Positions 37,059 to 49,103 of a stretch of 64,000 nt of DNA are shown one piece after another (position 1 is the stretch's first letter; every line of letters starts with the position of its first letter). This stretch comes from Physcia stellaris (Eukaryota > Ascomycota > Lecanoromycetes > Caliciales > Physciaceae): the NCBI GenBank assembly GCA_018902385.1, contig JABSSW010000003.1, forward strand, positions 1 to 64,000, in the 5' to 3' direction. Made by a program: the position numbers and the translations under genes. The notes under the pieces were generated by a model, which did no database searches, was not told where the DNA came from, and was given only the letters and a program-made list of their open reading frames with translations.

Positions 37059-38118
37059 ATGACAAAAGATATCTCTTTCACAGGTAACGGCCTCATTTAT
37101 TGAAGGAGATACGGTGTGAACTGACAGAAGCATAGATTACCTTGGCCTCAACGCTGCTCTGTATGAGTGGGCAGAAAGTTATGACTCCAAGGTAATTGAA
37201 GGTGCCTCTCATTCATATACTCCACTAAACACTGAATAGGACTGGGATCGCCTTGCAGCTTGCATTGCTCCGACCATGCGAATCGATTATCGGTCCTTTC
37301 TCGACAAGATCTGGGAAGCCATGCCCGCCGCAGAATATGTGGCAATGGCGTCAGATCCCCACGTCCTTGGAAACCCGCTTCTAAAGACTCAGCACTTCAT
37401 TGGCTCCTCAAAATGGGAGTACGTCTCAGACACTGAAGCTATCGGTTGGCATCAATTGCGTGTTCCGCATCAGCGTTATACCGATGAATCCAGGAAGGAG
37501 GTGGCCATCAAGGGTCATGCTCATGGATCGAACCAGCATTGGTACAAAAAAATTGGTGGTGTATGGAAATTCGCGGGCCTTGCCCCAATCATCAGATGGG
37601 GAGAGTTCGATTTCGAAGGGGTTTTCGCTAATGGAAGGGAGACTTTCGGAGAACAGGAGAAGATGGAAGAACAAGTGGCCGTTGCTGCCGGGGTATCAGC
37701 TGAAGTCGGTGACTCGCAATCGGAAGTCGAGTTGACGTCTTACACGCAATCTGCGCAATTGGTAACTCCCGCCCTGCCGCAGGGGACCGCACATTTGTCT
37801 AACAATGGATTCAAGATCGTACCTGCAGCGACTGTGGAAGTCGAGAATCCGCTGAAATTGACATCAATGCCTACGGTCACGGAAGAAACTCGGATAAAAT
37901 CGACAGAAGAGGATAATGCCGCCACGCCGCAGACTAAGTTGACCGCGCAATCGCTGCCGGAGCCCGCTTCAGCAACAGCTGAGCTTTCGAATAGTCCTGT
38001 CAATGCTCGTTCGGAGGAAGAACAAGTAGAACTGATGCAAATGGCCAAGGAAGACGGTAAACTGTTTGAGATGCAGGTCGAGGAGATTCCTATCGAGAAT
38101 GTACATGTGAGGGGTTGA
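37059..38118 (+). CDS. SCD1: Scytalone dehydratase with long C-terminal extension
   Basis: Three exons (37059-37083, 37136-37191, 37240-38118) with introns of 52 and 48 nt give 319 aa. The enzyme dehydrates scytalone and vermelone in the DHN-melanin pathway. Residues 1-166 align along their whole length with the 172-aa Magnaporthe enzyme, including both tiny N-terminal exons. The active-site residues of the family are present: Tyr24, Asp25, Tyr44, His79, His104 and Asn125. The position matching Ser129 of Magnaporthe is Gly123. The barrel ends at WGEFDFEGVFANGRETFGEQ. After that comes a further tail of about 153 residues, acidic and rich in Glu, Thr, Pro and Ser, with no domain I recognise. 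Such tails are not part of the classical enzyme. No other melanin gene (polyketide synthase, reductase) is in the window. Confidence 0.92.
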
Positions 38119-38306
38119 AAGGCAAGGTATAAAAAACCGGCGCATTCCTTTTAGTTACACGGATTGTAGCTGTTGGAAAGCCATATTAGAAGGGATCGAG
38201 GAGTGGCATCGGACTTCAATATTAAATTATCATTAATTTGTACGTTCTACAGTCTCTATGGATCTTTGTTCTCGAAGATTCGAAGAGTCATTTCGCCTGG
38301 AGCCAC

Positions 38307-40429
38307 TCAACACACGGTAATGTATAGCCCGATGGGCGCCGGGTTGTAGTCTTGGAAATATTCCAGATCCAAATCACCGGTGGCGCTGACCTCATAGCTA
38401 ATCCTAGCTCCAGCAAAGCAAGGGCCTGAAGCAATCACATTGCCGCTACCAGCCTGTAGGTCTGCTACGGCACCTACACGAGCTGAAACAGCCGGGACGC
38501 TCTCGTAGGTCGTCTCCGCCGTTGCAGGATCCTGCAACCGTAAAATCTCGATTCCTCCCTTACCTGATAAGGTATAATTTGATGTTTGTAAAGTTTCCCG
38601 TGTCGGGAAGACAAAGATCAGTGAACATGTCAAGCCTTTGTATGAGGGAAGAATATCGAAATTGAAGATGGAAGAGATCGTTGGCGAGAAGTGTGCGTTG
38701 TAGCTGTTCCCTTGTGGCGTAACTGGACAGTCCTTGTTGACAGGGACGATCAAATGTGGATATTGAAGTTCGCCGGACAGCGAAGACGGACAGCTGCCAG
38801 CGGGCTTGTTAGATACTGCAACGGCTGTGTCGCTAGCTGTCGTTGAGGTCTGGACTACGGTATACAGAGTACTGCCGACAGTCGATGTCAGAACAACAGC
38901 GGATGTTGTCATGCCTATGCTCGTCTGAGAACCAGAGGTGTAGGTCACGGGCAAGGTCGTTATGGCCGTGTATGTTTTTACGTTTGTGACGCTTGGGGCT
39001 GGCTCAGGACCCAACTTGGAGGTAAAAGGAGCCATTGTGGCTGCAACTGACAGAGGACTAGATGACCTGCCGAGAGCCGAACTTGAACCTTTAACAGCGG
39101 CTGCAGAGCTGCTACCGGATTGCGTAGAAGGAGTTGGAACTAAAACAGGCTTTGCTGTCGAAGTCGATGAATCTGAAGATGCTGGAAGCGTGGAAGCGAC
39201 AGAAGAAGAGGAAATTGGAGACGCAGAGCTTGATGACGACACAGAAGACGTTCCGGCATCACAGCTTAAGTCATATAGGGGAGTAGTACTTAGTGCTGTA
39301 CCCACGACGCCGAAGCTTGGGTTTGGAGCTGTGGGATGAGCGTCTTGGAGTATGTACCACCAGGTGTTGATCTCGCCAAGCACTGAGCATGCAACTTGAT
39401 TCCAGTATGTTTGAGCATTTTCAGTACTTGCTACGGCGAGATTCTCCTACTTGGAGTCAGTGCCATCTATGTTGTGGATGCCTGTCCAGCATTTAGGACT
39501 TGTCTTATCGAAAGGAGCTAGCTAGACTGTTAAGGCGGGGAGACTCACAGTAGGCCCACTGACTGGCCACCCAGTCTCCGTGATCCATACTGGTTTCCCA
39601 CCTGCAGCTGCGACTGTAGCGTTGTAGGCATCGAAAAACAACGTCCTACCGCTTTCTATCGCATTGCTCATGGTGTTCTGAAAGTAAGGATATGCGTCCA
39701 TGCCGATAAAGTCACAGGCGTCGATGACAGCGTTATTCGATGAATTGACATAGGCAGTCCAGGTATCGACGTGGCCAACGGCTTTGCCACTGGCAGCAGT
39801 TCCAGCAATCAAGGAGCGGACCTGGCCGATGTAATCGGCGACTTGAGCAGGCTCAACACCAGCACCAGAATCATTCTCAATGCCTATCGGAGAGATGCGA
39901 TAGAGGTCCTCACTACCCACGGAAATGCCAGCGATCAAATCAATAAAATCTTGACCATATGTCGAGATGGCAGATCGCAGTGCCGTGAGCTCATTGTTGA
40001 AGACCACCTGGTCGGAGGATAGAAACAAACCAAGCAACAACGAGGTCTTGGTGGTGATGGCAGCTGGAATGGCTTGAGTGGGAGTGTTTGTAGTGCCAGC
40101 CTGAAATAAAAATAAGTTCATGTCTTTATTATTGTTAGTAGTAGTTGGGAAGTTGATTGTTCTGTCTTTTGAATTTTGCTTTTCTCTAACCTCCTAACCT
40201 CTAGAAACTCTATTAAATTTGGACATACTTGGACCATAGTGAAGAGCCTGGCACTGGTGAAGGCCGAAGTGCCGACCAATCTTTGAGCGGTGGAAAACTC
40301 TTTCTCATAGTCAGTCTGGGTGATGGCAGATCCATCGGTGAAAACAGAGGCATAGTTGAAACCCCGATAGATCTGTGCACTGGCGGCTGCCAGGGTCGTT
40401 GCAAGACCGAGCAAGCTAGTAGTGAACAT
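38307..40429 (-). CDS. Secreted GH17 beta-1,3-glucanase fused to a But2 C-terminal domain
   Basis: Three exons (40429-40229, 40100-39549, 39446-38307), with introns of 128 and 102 nt, give 630 aa. Residues 1-19 are a signal peptide. Residues about 20-305 are a GH17 domain of the EglC type, which cleaves or transglycosylates cell-wall beta-1,3-glucan. The acid/base Glu131 is in VGSEDLYR and the nucleophile Glu242 is in WITETGWP. A Ser/Thr-rich linker (about 315-465), probably O-mannosylated, leads to a But2-type domain (about 470-630) with [13 protein letters not shown] and an ending [15 protein letters not shown]. EglC proteins normally end in a GPI-anchor signal after the linker. Here that is replaced by the But2 domain, so the protein is probably wall-bound or secreted by other means. 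Confidence 0.88.
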
Positions 40430-41316
40430 GGTGCTACCTTAGGAAGGCAGTAGAAATGGCAGCGTGCCGAAAGAATAGTACTAATGATGGGAAGAAGCGT
40501 TTACCAAAAGAAAAGGAAATCTTGAGCTTGTAACGAGCGTGGGCGATTGAAGTACTCGTACTTCAGCAACGATGGCCACGGTAGCTGCCATGCTCCTGCA
40601 GTGATGCAAAGGTTTCCCCGCCACGGAAGGAAGGGGGACCACGGGCATGGCCACCAGCGTGTTTAGTGCTGATTGCGTTGAGTGTATAGGAGGTGTTCTG
40701 GGTGACTAAGGGAAAACCTTTGTTCCTCCTCCTGTTGTTTTTTCTCAATTCGGTTGAGACGATCCTCTGCAGGGGAATGACGTTGGAAGTCTCAACACAG
40801 TTCCTGCCCGCACGGCAATTGTGGTGGGGAAAGGCACAAGCCAGCCCTCATCGAGCTTGGATTCCCCCGCCCAAAGGCATAGTAAGTACATTATGTAGTG
40901 TAGGTACATGTACCTAAAGTAGCTGATCGAGGTCTCATCGCAGATTCGTGCAAGGTAAATGCGGTTTTCGGTGCCTACTGTACCTTTTACCTCAATACCC
41001 CAGAGATCTAGTGCTGTCTTCGACATAGTGCAGCACGAAGACGATTGTCGATCGTCGGCGAGAGCAGGCGAGAATGATCAGGTAGTCTGTGATCCGCGCC
41101 AAGGCCACCGTTGTGGCCTTCTTTGCTAAATGCTCGGTAGGAGCCAGGAATAATCAAGTAAAAATACACGCACACCCCAACCGGCATATCGAGCGACCGC
41201 TGTAGTCACTGGCCTGTAGAGACCCTGTTGTATGTACACGGCGGAACCGTCCACCGGTCGAGTCCTGGCACATTACGAGCAGCTTGCGGCGCTCCCATTC
41301 AACCTCACTCCGCTCA
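40430..41316. other. Intergenic region upstream of the GH17 gene
   Basis: This is 887 bp between the GH17 start and the 3' end of KGD2. I see no convincing ORF, RNA gene or repeat. It should hold the GH17 promoter and the KGD2 3' end. Confidence 0.5.
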
Positions 41317-43361
41317 TCATAAGAGCATTCTACGTGGATCCTCGATGTACTCCTTGACCTGGATGTCTGCGTTAGCACAAGACCCAATCTCCCATTAGGG
41401 TCAACGCGCCTTGACGAGGAAGACCACTGCCTCTCTGCCGTCGAGTAGCCGATGGTCATAAGTAAGGGCGAGATACATCATCTGGCACCATCTATCAGTT
41501 TGCAGTGCGCCGTTTGACCAAGTCATGAAGACCCACCGGTCGAATCTCCACCTTCCCGTTAATGGCCACGGGTTTCTCCTTGATGGCGTGCAATCCCAGT
41601 ACAGCTGTCCAGGTTTTAGCGGGTGAAATCGACGGTAGGGGCCCTCAGCATTACCAGTTTGGGGAAGATTGATGATCGGAGTGCCCATTAGCGAACCGAA
41701 AACGCCGCCCTGGTTGCTGTGAGCGATTGCCTTTTAACCGTGACATACACTTACGTTGCTGATGGTAAACGTCCCTCCGGCCATGTCCTCAATGGTCAGC
41801 TTGTTGTCACGAGCCTGCATATGTCAGGGATGTGATTTGTGTCGATAGAACTGGCGACAGACCTTTTTTCCCAGCTCAGCGATAGCTCTCTCAATGCCTA
41901 TCAAGTCCATATTTTCTGAATTGCGAACCACAGGCGTGACCAGACCCTTTTCCGTTGCAACTGCAACACTGATATCTACATAGTCTCGGTAGACGATGGT
42001 GTCACCGCTGCCGGGCCCTTCTATCGACGCGTTGACGGCCGGGATATCCCTCATAGCCAGAACGCATGCGCGTGAGAAAGCGCTCATAAAGCCAAGTTTG
42101 ACTCCCGTTTTCTTGAGCACATCCTCCTTGTACAGCTTTCGGAATTCCATTATGGATGACATATCTACCTCATTAAATGTCGTGAGAGAGGCTGCTGTAT
42201 TTTGGGACTGCTTGAGGCGTTCTGATATTCGTAATCGCATACGATTCATTTTGACCTTGGAGCAGCATTAGCATCTTGGATCGCACCAGTATTGGATAAG
42301 TCGCCTTACTCGTCTCTCCTCTCGGCTACCATACGCGGTTTTAGGCTCTGGTTGCTTCGGCTCTGAAGGTTTACTTGACTCCTTTGGGGGTGGGGAGCTT
42401 GGATTTTTGTCTTCTGCCTTCGAGTCGGGCTCTTTCTTTGGTTCGGGGTCCTTTCTGGGCTGTGTCTCGTTTTTCGGAGGTTGCGGTTCAGGCATAGACT
42501 CTTTCTCTTTTTTACCCTCGTCCTTTGAGGGGTTGGGGTCCGATGAAGAAGGCTGCTCTTCAGGGGCCGGTGCTTTAGGCTCCTGCCCGGCTTTTTCTTT
42601 CTCTCCCCCTTCCGGCTGACCCCCAAGCTCCAACTTGACTAGGTCCTGTCCGACAGTCACGGTGTCTTCTTCATTCGCAAGGTACTCTTTGACAGTACCC
42701 GCCTCAGGGGCGTTCACTGAAACATCGATCTGGAGTTCTTAGAATAAGTCGTGAGAATCTATAGGTTTTTAGTTAGGGCAAAAACCTTGTCCGTCTCAAT
42801 CGTTGCGATCTCTTCATCTTGCTCGACATAGTCTCCAATTTCTGTGCTCTTCATTCAGCTATGCTTTGGTCAAAGCGCTCCAAGGAGCTACAAGAAAATC
42901 AACAGACGTTTTGACCATTGCTTTAAAGTTCCTTCGGTTATAGACTCGGCCATCTCTGGGACCTTCACAACCTTGTCCGCTAATTCACTCATCAATTCCT
43001 GTCAGTGGACATAGGGGTTGACCAGCTATACCGTAGTAGCGCCGTTGAGCCTGCAAAAGCCCCAAGGAGCCTGCCAGGGGATGGCGATGTCTAACACCAG
43101 TCAATTGCGGATCTCATCGAGCCTTGCCCTGCTTGAGAACCTTTTGTGGTGTTGTAGAAAGCAGAAAGCTTCAGATTGCAGTGATGTGGTGTAGCTTCGT
43201 CGACTTGTACGAAGAGCTGGGTCTCGAAACATACGTCTCAAAGGGAGAGTCGAGGGGACTAAGCCGCCTCGTGGTGCCGAAGCATTAGAGACAGTCAGTC
43301 TCCAGCAATGTTGGCGTGCCATAATTGAAAGAAAGGAGCCAGAGCAATTGCATCTAGACAC
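41317..43361 (-). CDS. KGD2: Dihydrolipoyllysine-residue succinyltransferase, E2 of 2-oxoglutarate dehydrogenase
   Basis: This is a mitochondrial TCA-cycle enzyme in about ten exons on the minus strand. The N-terminus is a basic, Ser/Arg-rich transit peptide. The start may be 43361 or the next ATG at 43322, and the first exon joints are tentative. The lipoyl domain has [14 protein letters not shown] and the lipoylated lysine in ETDKIDVSV. A Pro/Glu/Lys-rich linker follows, then the catalytic domain ([38 protein letters not shown], and DHRLLDG with the catalytic His and Asp). As usual for this family, no E1/E3-binding subdomain is obvious. The last exon (41358-41317, [13 protein letters not shown]) is reached only through a 51-nt intron that seems to start with GC instead of GT (41409-41359). 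The gene is divergent from NDUFB9. Confidence 0.93.
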
Positions 43362-43731
43362 CTTGCTAGCAAACGAGCAACAGAGGAGAGATCAGACCCA
43401 GGAGGAGATATCGCAAATCATCAATGGGTCGCGAAGAGACTGGGACGAGAAGTAAGGTAGTTGGTGTTTTCGGCAGCTTTCTTTGAGGCCAGAACCGCCG
43501 TGGACTCTCCGCTGCACGTGCCCGCTGTTCTTCCCGAAGGGCTTGGCACACCTGGGCCTTCTCGTTGCCAGCGTCTTCCTCTCAAGCTGATGCATCTTCA
43601 TGAAACCTGGTCTCAAACAAGGTAATGTGCAGTTTCCTGTCACTTGAGCCTCGATAGCCCCAACATACTGCGATCTCGCGAGAGTCTGTTGGATCTTTGA
43701 GTGGTAGTACCTGGTCAACTTGTATTTCCTG
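43362..43731. promoter_or_regulatory. Divergent promoter region of KGD2 and NDUFB9
   Basis: About 370 bp separate the start of KGD2 (minus) from the first exon of the complex I gene (plus). A minus-strand open frame of 179 aa runs across it into NDUFB9, but it lacks any family resemblance and I take it as a shadow. No core motif was identified with confidence. Confidence 0.5.
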
Positions 43732-44239
43732 ATGTCCAGTCGCCAAGCTGTAACGTATGTTCCGAACCTTCCCATTGAACCTCTAAAGTACCGAGTTGAC
43801 CCAGAAAAGCTCTCTTTACCGGCGATGCTTGAAGCTATCACTGGACTGGTGTGTTCACCGCTACATCTGGCGAGGCCAGGCGCTTTACATTCGATCCCTT
43901 TTCGAGGCAAATCGTAATGTTCGAGAACCAAGACAACAACGAGTGAGCGTGATGGAACTACTTACACTATAAGGCTAATAATATCTTACTAGGAGCTATT
44001 CCAGGAGGCTGAGGTGTTGCTCGAGAAGTGGAAGTATCCGGATCCATACAAACCACCTACGGCTCCTGGAGGTATGAACATATCCTCGGCTCTCTGGCCT
44101 ACGGTGGTAGACTAACCCTCTTCCAGGCTCTAAATATGAGAGGAACATTCCGCCACCTATTCTAGATCGTACGTACAGTCTTTACCATTATCGTTTGCTT
44201 CACTGATCAGAAATAGCTCCACCCCATTTCACCCTGTAA
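43732..44239 (+). CDS. NDUFB9: NADH:ubiquinone oxidoreductase LYR-motif subunit B22 (NDUFB9)
   Basis: Five small exons (43732-43749, 43805-43942, 43993-44071, 44127-44168, 44217-44239) give 99 aa. It is an accessory subunit of mitochondrial complex I. The LYR motif is at residues 10-12, in SLYRRCLKLSLDW. The segment RGQALYIRSLFEANRNV follows, and the family signature PDPYKPPTAPGGSKYERN covers the end of exon 3 and exon 4. The last exon supplies PPPHFTL and a stop. All introns are 50-55 nt with GT-AG ends. The first exon of six codons is the least certain part. Length is near the fungal norm and shorter than the animal protein, which has a C-terminal extension. Confidence 0.88.
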
Positions 44240-44741
44240 ATAGAACTCACCTGTAGAACGTGAAAGGCATGAGGTTAATATTCTAGCACAACAAAGTTGG
44301 AGCAGAATTTTCCTCAGGCGATGCTCTCTTCGTGAATCTTTGCAATTTACTTCCCCCCTTGTGAATCCGTTGTCTAACTTAAAGAACGAAGTCCGCGCTG
44401 TCACAGCCTAGACAAGTGACCAAGTTGACCATTGTAATGTTTTAAGGACGATATGGAAGGAGGTCATGGCCATCACTTTCGGTGATTAAGATGTTGGCTT
44501 CAGAGCCGCCACTGCCTACGCCCGACTCATCGATGATGGCAATCAGTGTAGATAATGAACAAGGGGGGCAAAAGGCATGAGAAATATCGTTTGATTCCTG
44601 AGCTATGTCTAGAATCGTGTCGTCGCTGTGGACATAATGTACACATGCCTAGAGCATTTGCAAAGCCATACCCCTTAGCCCCCTTAACCCCATGATTGCA
44701 TGAAAAAGCCAAACCAGAACCTCACGCCAAGAACCAAGTGC
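44240..44741. other. Convergent intergenic region (3' ends of NDUFB9 and H2A)
   Basis: This is 502 bp of ordinary sequence. I see no gene or repeat. Both flanking genes end here, so it holds two terminator regions. Confidence 0.5.
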
Positions 44742-45368
<627 letters not shown>

Positions 45369-45881
45369 ATTGAAAGATTTGGGTGTTTGAAAATTGGAAG
45401 CCGAGTTCGATGTTTGTAAAGGGTCGTGGGGCGATGGATGGGTGGATACGGGTATGTGGATGCAGTCGACGATGGATGGAAGAAGGTGTAAAGTTGATGG
45501 GGCGGAAGGTGGTTATGTAGTGGCAGCAATAGCGCGGTGATTCGGGGGCGCGCCCAGTGCTCGCTTAGTGAAGAAATGTGAAAAATGTGAGTGAATCGGT
45601 TGGTGGGAAATGATTAAATAAGCCCCAACACACCCTGATTCTTCCGCATTCCCCCTAGCTTGTTGTTTTTCGCTTAAATCAAAGACGCGCCAAGGCTGGA
45701 AATCACGACCACGGCGGGACGAGTATAAGTTCCAACGCCGCCCCAAAATCTCGACCTCTCCTTCCTCCCCCACATCCATCGTTCATCAAGGAATCTATCG
45801 CACGTACCACGCATTAATCAATCAATCACTCCAACCTCACTTCTCCATTCTCACCACTCATCTTCCGAAATCAACTAAAAA
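45369..45881. promoter_or_regulatory. Bidirectional H2A/H2B promoter
   Basis: This is the 513-bp region between the two histone start codons. A TATAAG box lies at 45724-45729, about 155 bp before the H2B start. A/T-poor and GC-box-like stretches (GGGGGCGCGCCC near 45545) lie in the middle. The arrangement allows joint S-phase control, as for other fungal H2A/H2B pairs. No specific factor site is claimed. Confidence 0.7.
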
Positions 45882-46534
45882 ATGCCTCCCAAAGCTGCTG
45901 AGAAGAAACCCACCACTGGCGGCAAGGCCCCAGCTGGAAAGGCGCCCGCAGAGAAGAAAGAAGCTGGCAAGAAGACTGCCGCGCCCGCTGGAGACAAGAA
46001 GAAGCGCAACAAGACAAGGAAGGAGACATATTCTTCCTATATCTACAAAGGTATGTTCGCCCAATTTATCGCGTGCTTTTTCCTGTTGCGCCTGGCCTAT
46101 GCCAGTCGCCTCATTCCGCGATGACCCTTTCTCCTGCGATTTCGTGTCGTCTCTTTACTGACGCATTTCTATCCAGTGTTGAAGCAAGTCCACCCTGACA
46201 CCGGTATCTCCAATCGTGCTATGTCTATCTTGAACTCGTTCGTCAACGGTATGTGTCATTAGAGGTTGACAAGAGACCTCATTCCCTAATTATGTCTCAG
46301 ATATTTTCGAGCGCGTCGCCACTGAAGCCTCCAAACTCGCCGCATACAACAAGAAATCCACCATCTCGTCCAGAGAGATTCAGACCTCGTGAGTTTTACC
46401 ATGTGATGTACTTTCCCGCCATCAGCTAACCCTGGACTACCAGAGTCCGACTGATCCTCCCTGGTGAACTCGCCAAACACGCCGTCTCGGAAGGTACCAA
46501 AGCTGTCACCAAATACTCCTCATCGACTAAATAG
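45882..46534 (+). CDS. HTB1: Histone H2B
   Basis: Four exons (45882-46050, 46177-46248, 46301-46388, 46444-46534) give 139 aa. It is a core nucleosome component pairing with H2A. The N-terminal tail is Lys/Ala/Pro-rich ([14 protein letters not shown]...). The fold contains [20 protein letters not shown] and [20 protein letters not shown]. The C-terminal helix ends [10 protein letters not shown] and contains the lysine ubiquitinated by the Bre1 pathway in other fungi. Intron positions are supported by exact conservation across all three joints. Confidence 0.98.
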
Positions 46535-46993
46535 GTGCCTTCTTTTCCTGGAACCTATGGTTTATGGCTTGTCCTCGGTAGCATGATATCTTGAGGTATG
46601 GCGTGAGCATGTGGGCGCGGTTTCTCTGGTGTTTGGTTGGGGATTTCTAATGCCTTTACGGGATGGCTGGCTGGCTTTGTGGCCAAGATTAGCAAGGGTT
46701 TGCAACAACGGTAAACCTGGCTTGTACCATACAGATATCCAAGCATGCAATTCATGAACATGTTCCCACTTTGCTCGCTTTCACTTTCCAATGCCTGTTC
46801 AAAATCGATTTTCAGACACTGACCTACAACTGCCACTTGCGTCGACCGCTTCTATTTGAAATGTTGGCAATTCCTTCCACATGTCGCCATGGAGAAATCT
46901 TCACGCAGGAAGTATTCCGCCCCAAATAAGGTACATTATACTCTGAGGATGGGGCAGCTTTCTCTTGGAATGACTGGGCGGTACAGAATCATG
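46535..46993. other. Convergent intergenic region (3' ends of H2B and ATG4)
   Basis: This is 459 bp without a supported gene. Short minus-strand frames here lack any family features. Confidence 0.5.
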
Positions 46994-48489
46994 TCATGAT
47001 ATTGGGCGCTCAACCACGTCCCCATCCTCATCATCCTCATCATCTAAAACTGCTACATCATCTACTGCACTCGCCCTTTCAGCACCGTGGCCATGCAAAG
47101 ATGGCTCAGTGTCGGCTACGTGGACCACCGGCTTTCCGGAAACGCTTACGATGCTCTCTCTCCAGTCCCTCCAATCAGCTTCATCCTTGATGAGGAACGC
47201 AATGAGCATGCTTGGATCCATCTCGTTTATAGGTAAACGTCGCAGTCTACGCGTGTGGCAGGAGTCAATCTCCTCCTTATTGTACTTGTTGATGTCGGAA
47301 TGCAAGGGTAAGGCCGTGCGCGTTTGATGAGGATCCAGATAGAAAAAGCTGTCTCCTTGGACTCCGATGAAATAGTGAGATGATGATGGCCGGCCGCTAG
47401 GAGAAGTTAACCAGGAAGACTTGTTCAACAGCTTACAAGAACATTACCCTGCAATTCCCATAGATTGGGGCAGTCTCAACGCTGCTTTCAACGAATTCCA
47501 ATACACTGGGTTGACTCTGTCTATGCCCAACCTAATGCCAACTAAAATAAGTGTAGGCGAACAAACGTTGCCACTGTGCATAGCGACACGCTTGTAGGTA
47601 TCCTCATATACATCTGCGCCGTCGCCGTTCATGTAGACTTTCAAACCGGCTTGCGAGTGCTGCTCAGACAAAGCTCTATGCTACGATCAGCGTGGAGTTT
47701 AGGGAGACTCTGGGGGCTACGTACTGGATACACCTTGCAGTCGCCGAAGGACCAAACCATTCACCTGGATGCTTACCACACGCCAATGCGCCATGCTCCA
47801 CGAATCTATGTATTGAGAATGGGGCTTTTGGATCGTCGGCGAACAAAGCAAGCAACCTCCGCTCATCCACCTCGTGAGAACCTCGCCGCCAGTCTATCCG
47901 TATATCAGATATGAGAGTAGCATAGGATCCATAAGGACATCGTACCTCTCCCAAGACGGAGGATAGCCAGCGTGTTAGCCAAAACACTTTGGCCGGACCG
48001 AATCATACATCCCCAACCGGTATCTGATGTGAAGCCCGCCTGGTCTAATTGACTGCGTAAACGTACAGATAGTGACATCGAGGCCGAGGCCTTGGGCTCC
48101 GTCGACTTTGCTATGGCTGGGAAGTTTGAGCGGTATGTCAGCCATAAACGCGATTCGAAATCTTCAAGAAAGTCCCTTGGCCATCCTCCGTCGGGGTCTA
48201 TGCCATTCTGGACAGCAGCAACCGGCAAAGCTTCTCGGCCACCGTTGACGGACGCGTTCGTCATCTTACTTGGCGCAATGTAAGCTTCCTGTCCCTTTTG
48301 TGCGGATAAGGTTTCCTCCTCAGGATCCGAGTGCCTCGAGGTGGCTGACTTCTCATCGCAGCTCTCGATGGGTTTATACTCTCGACCTAGGCACCATATG
48401 GGCGTCTGTGGGGTTTCATCATTCTTAGGCTCGGGATCCCAGAAGTACTTGACGATCTTCTTGTAGCGGCCAAAGTCTACATTTGACAT
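46994..48489 (-). CDS. ATG4: Autophagy cysteine protease Atg4
   Basis: Four exons (48489-47946, 47893-47725, 47675-47448, 47396-46994) give 447 aa. Atg4 is the cytosolic C54 protease that trims Atg8 and later releases it from phosphatidylethanolamine. The sequence opens [19 protein letters not shown]. The catalytic Cys161 is in [12 protein letters not shown]. Asp335 and His337 lie in FYLDPHQTR. The stretch [19 protein letters not shown] spans the last splice joint. The acidic tail ([11 protein letters not shown]) near the end fits a C-terminal Atg8-contact region. All introns have GT-AG ends and conserved phase. The gene is divergent from SQS1. Confidence 0.96.
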
Positions 48490-49103
48490 CTTCGATACAG
48501 TTGTTTGAAGGTAAAGTCCATATAGTCATACCAAAGCTACTTAGTACGGGTACAAGTGAGCAGCCACGGTGGGGTACTGAGTACGGAGTAAGTAGGTGTG
48601 TTGGTGCTGGAGAGTGTCAGGAGCAAGGGCGATCCCATTTACACCGAGTTCATCGAAGGCTTCATCTTCAGTTGATGGTGTTGAGAACAGGTCATGCTCA
48701 ACCCAACCGTGTCTCACTTTCAAAGGGTCCAGGCGCACACCCTGCTAGAATGGTGCCTAATAGCTACTGCCTAAGGTAATACGATACGAGTACTACAACG
48801 GAAAGTACGTCGAGCCCGTACTTATTTTAGGCAAGACTCGGCAGACTAATGCCCGCCTATCGCGAAACCCTTGCCCATTGCGCCCGATAAGCTCCCGCCT
48901 GGTCAACGGAAATGGCCTGCATCGAGCCTGCCTCGCCTGCCTCGCCTGCTTTGAAACATGACATCGTCGCTTCTCGGGCCAGTTTAATGTCCCAAACTAC
49001 ATAACATCACTCTTGTCCGCTCCCCTGTGTAAAACGCCCCGATGCTAGTGTTTGGATCGTGTGCAGCCGCAGCTTCAATTATAACCTGTCATTCACCCGA
49101 TAG
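48490..49103. promoter_or_regulatory. Divergent promoter region of ATG4 and SQS1
   Basis: This 614-bp spacer has no supported ORF. It contains short direct repeats such as GCCTCGCCTGCCTCGCCTGC near 48930 and TACTCCGTACTC-like stretches upstream of ATG4. No specific binding site is assigned. Confidence 0.45.

Noticed and set aside
38962-39339. A 125-aa plus-strand frame opposite the GH17 linker.
   Set aside because: It is an antisense reading of the Ser/Thr-rich linker, with no independent features.
40563-41026. Short frames upstream of the GH17 gene considered as a small gene.
   Set aside because: No homology, no splice support and mutually overlapping frames on both strands.
43392-43931. 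A 179-aa open frame on the minus strand across the KGD2/NDUFB9 spacer.
   Set aside because: It overlaps the exons of NDUFB9 on the other strand, shows no family resemblance, and its composition is not protein-like.
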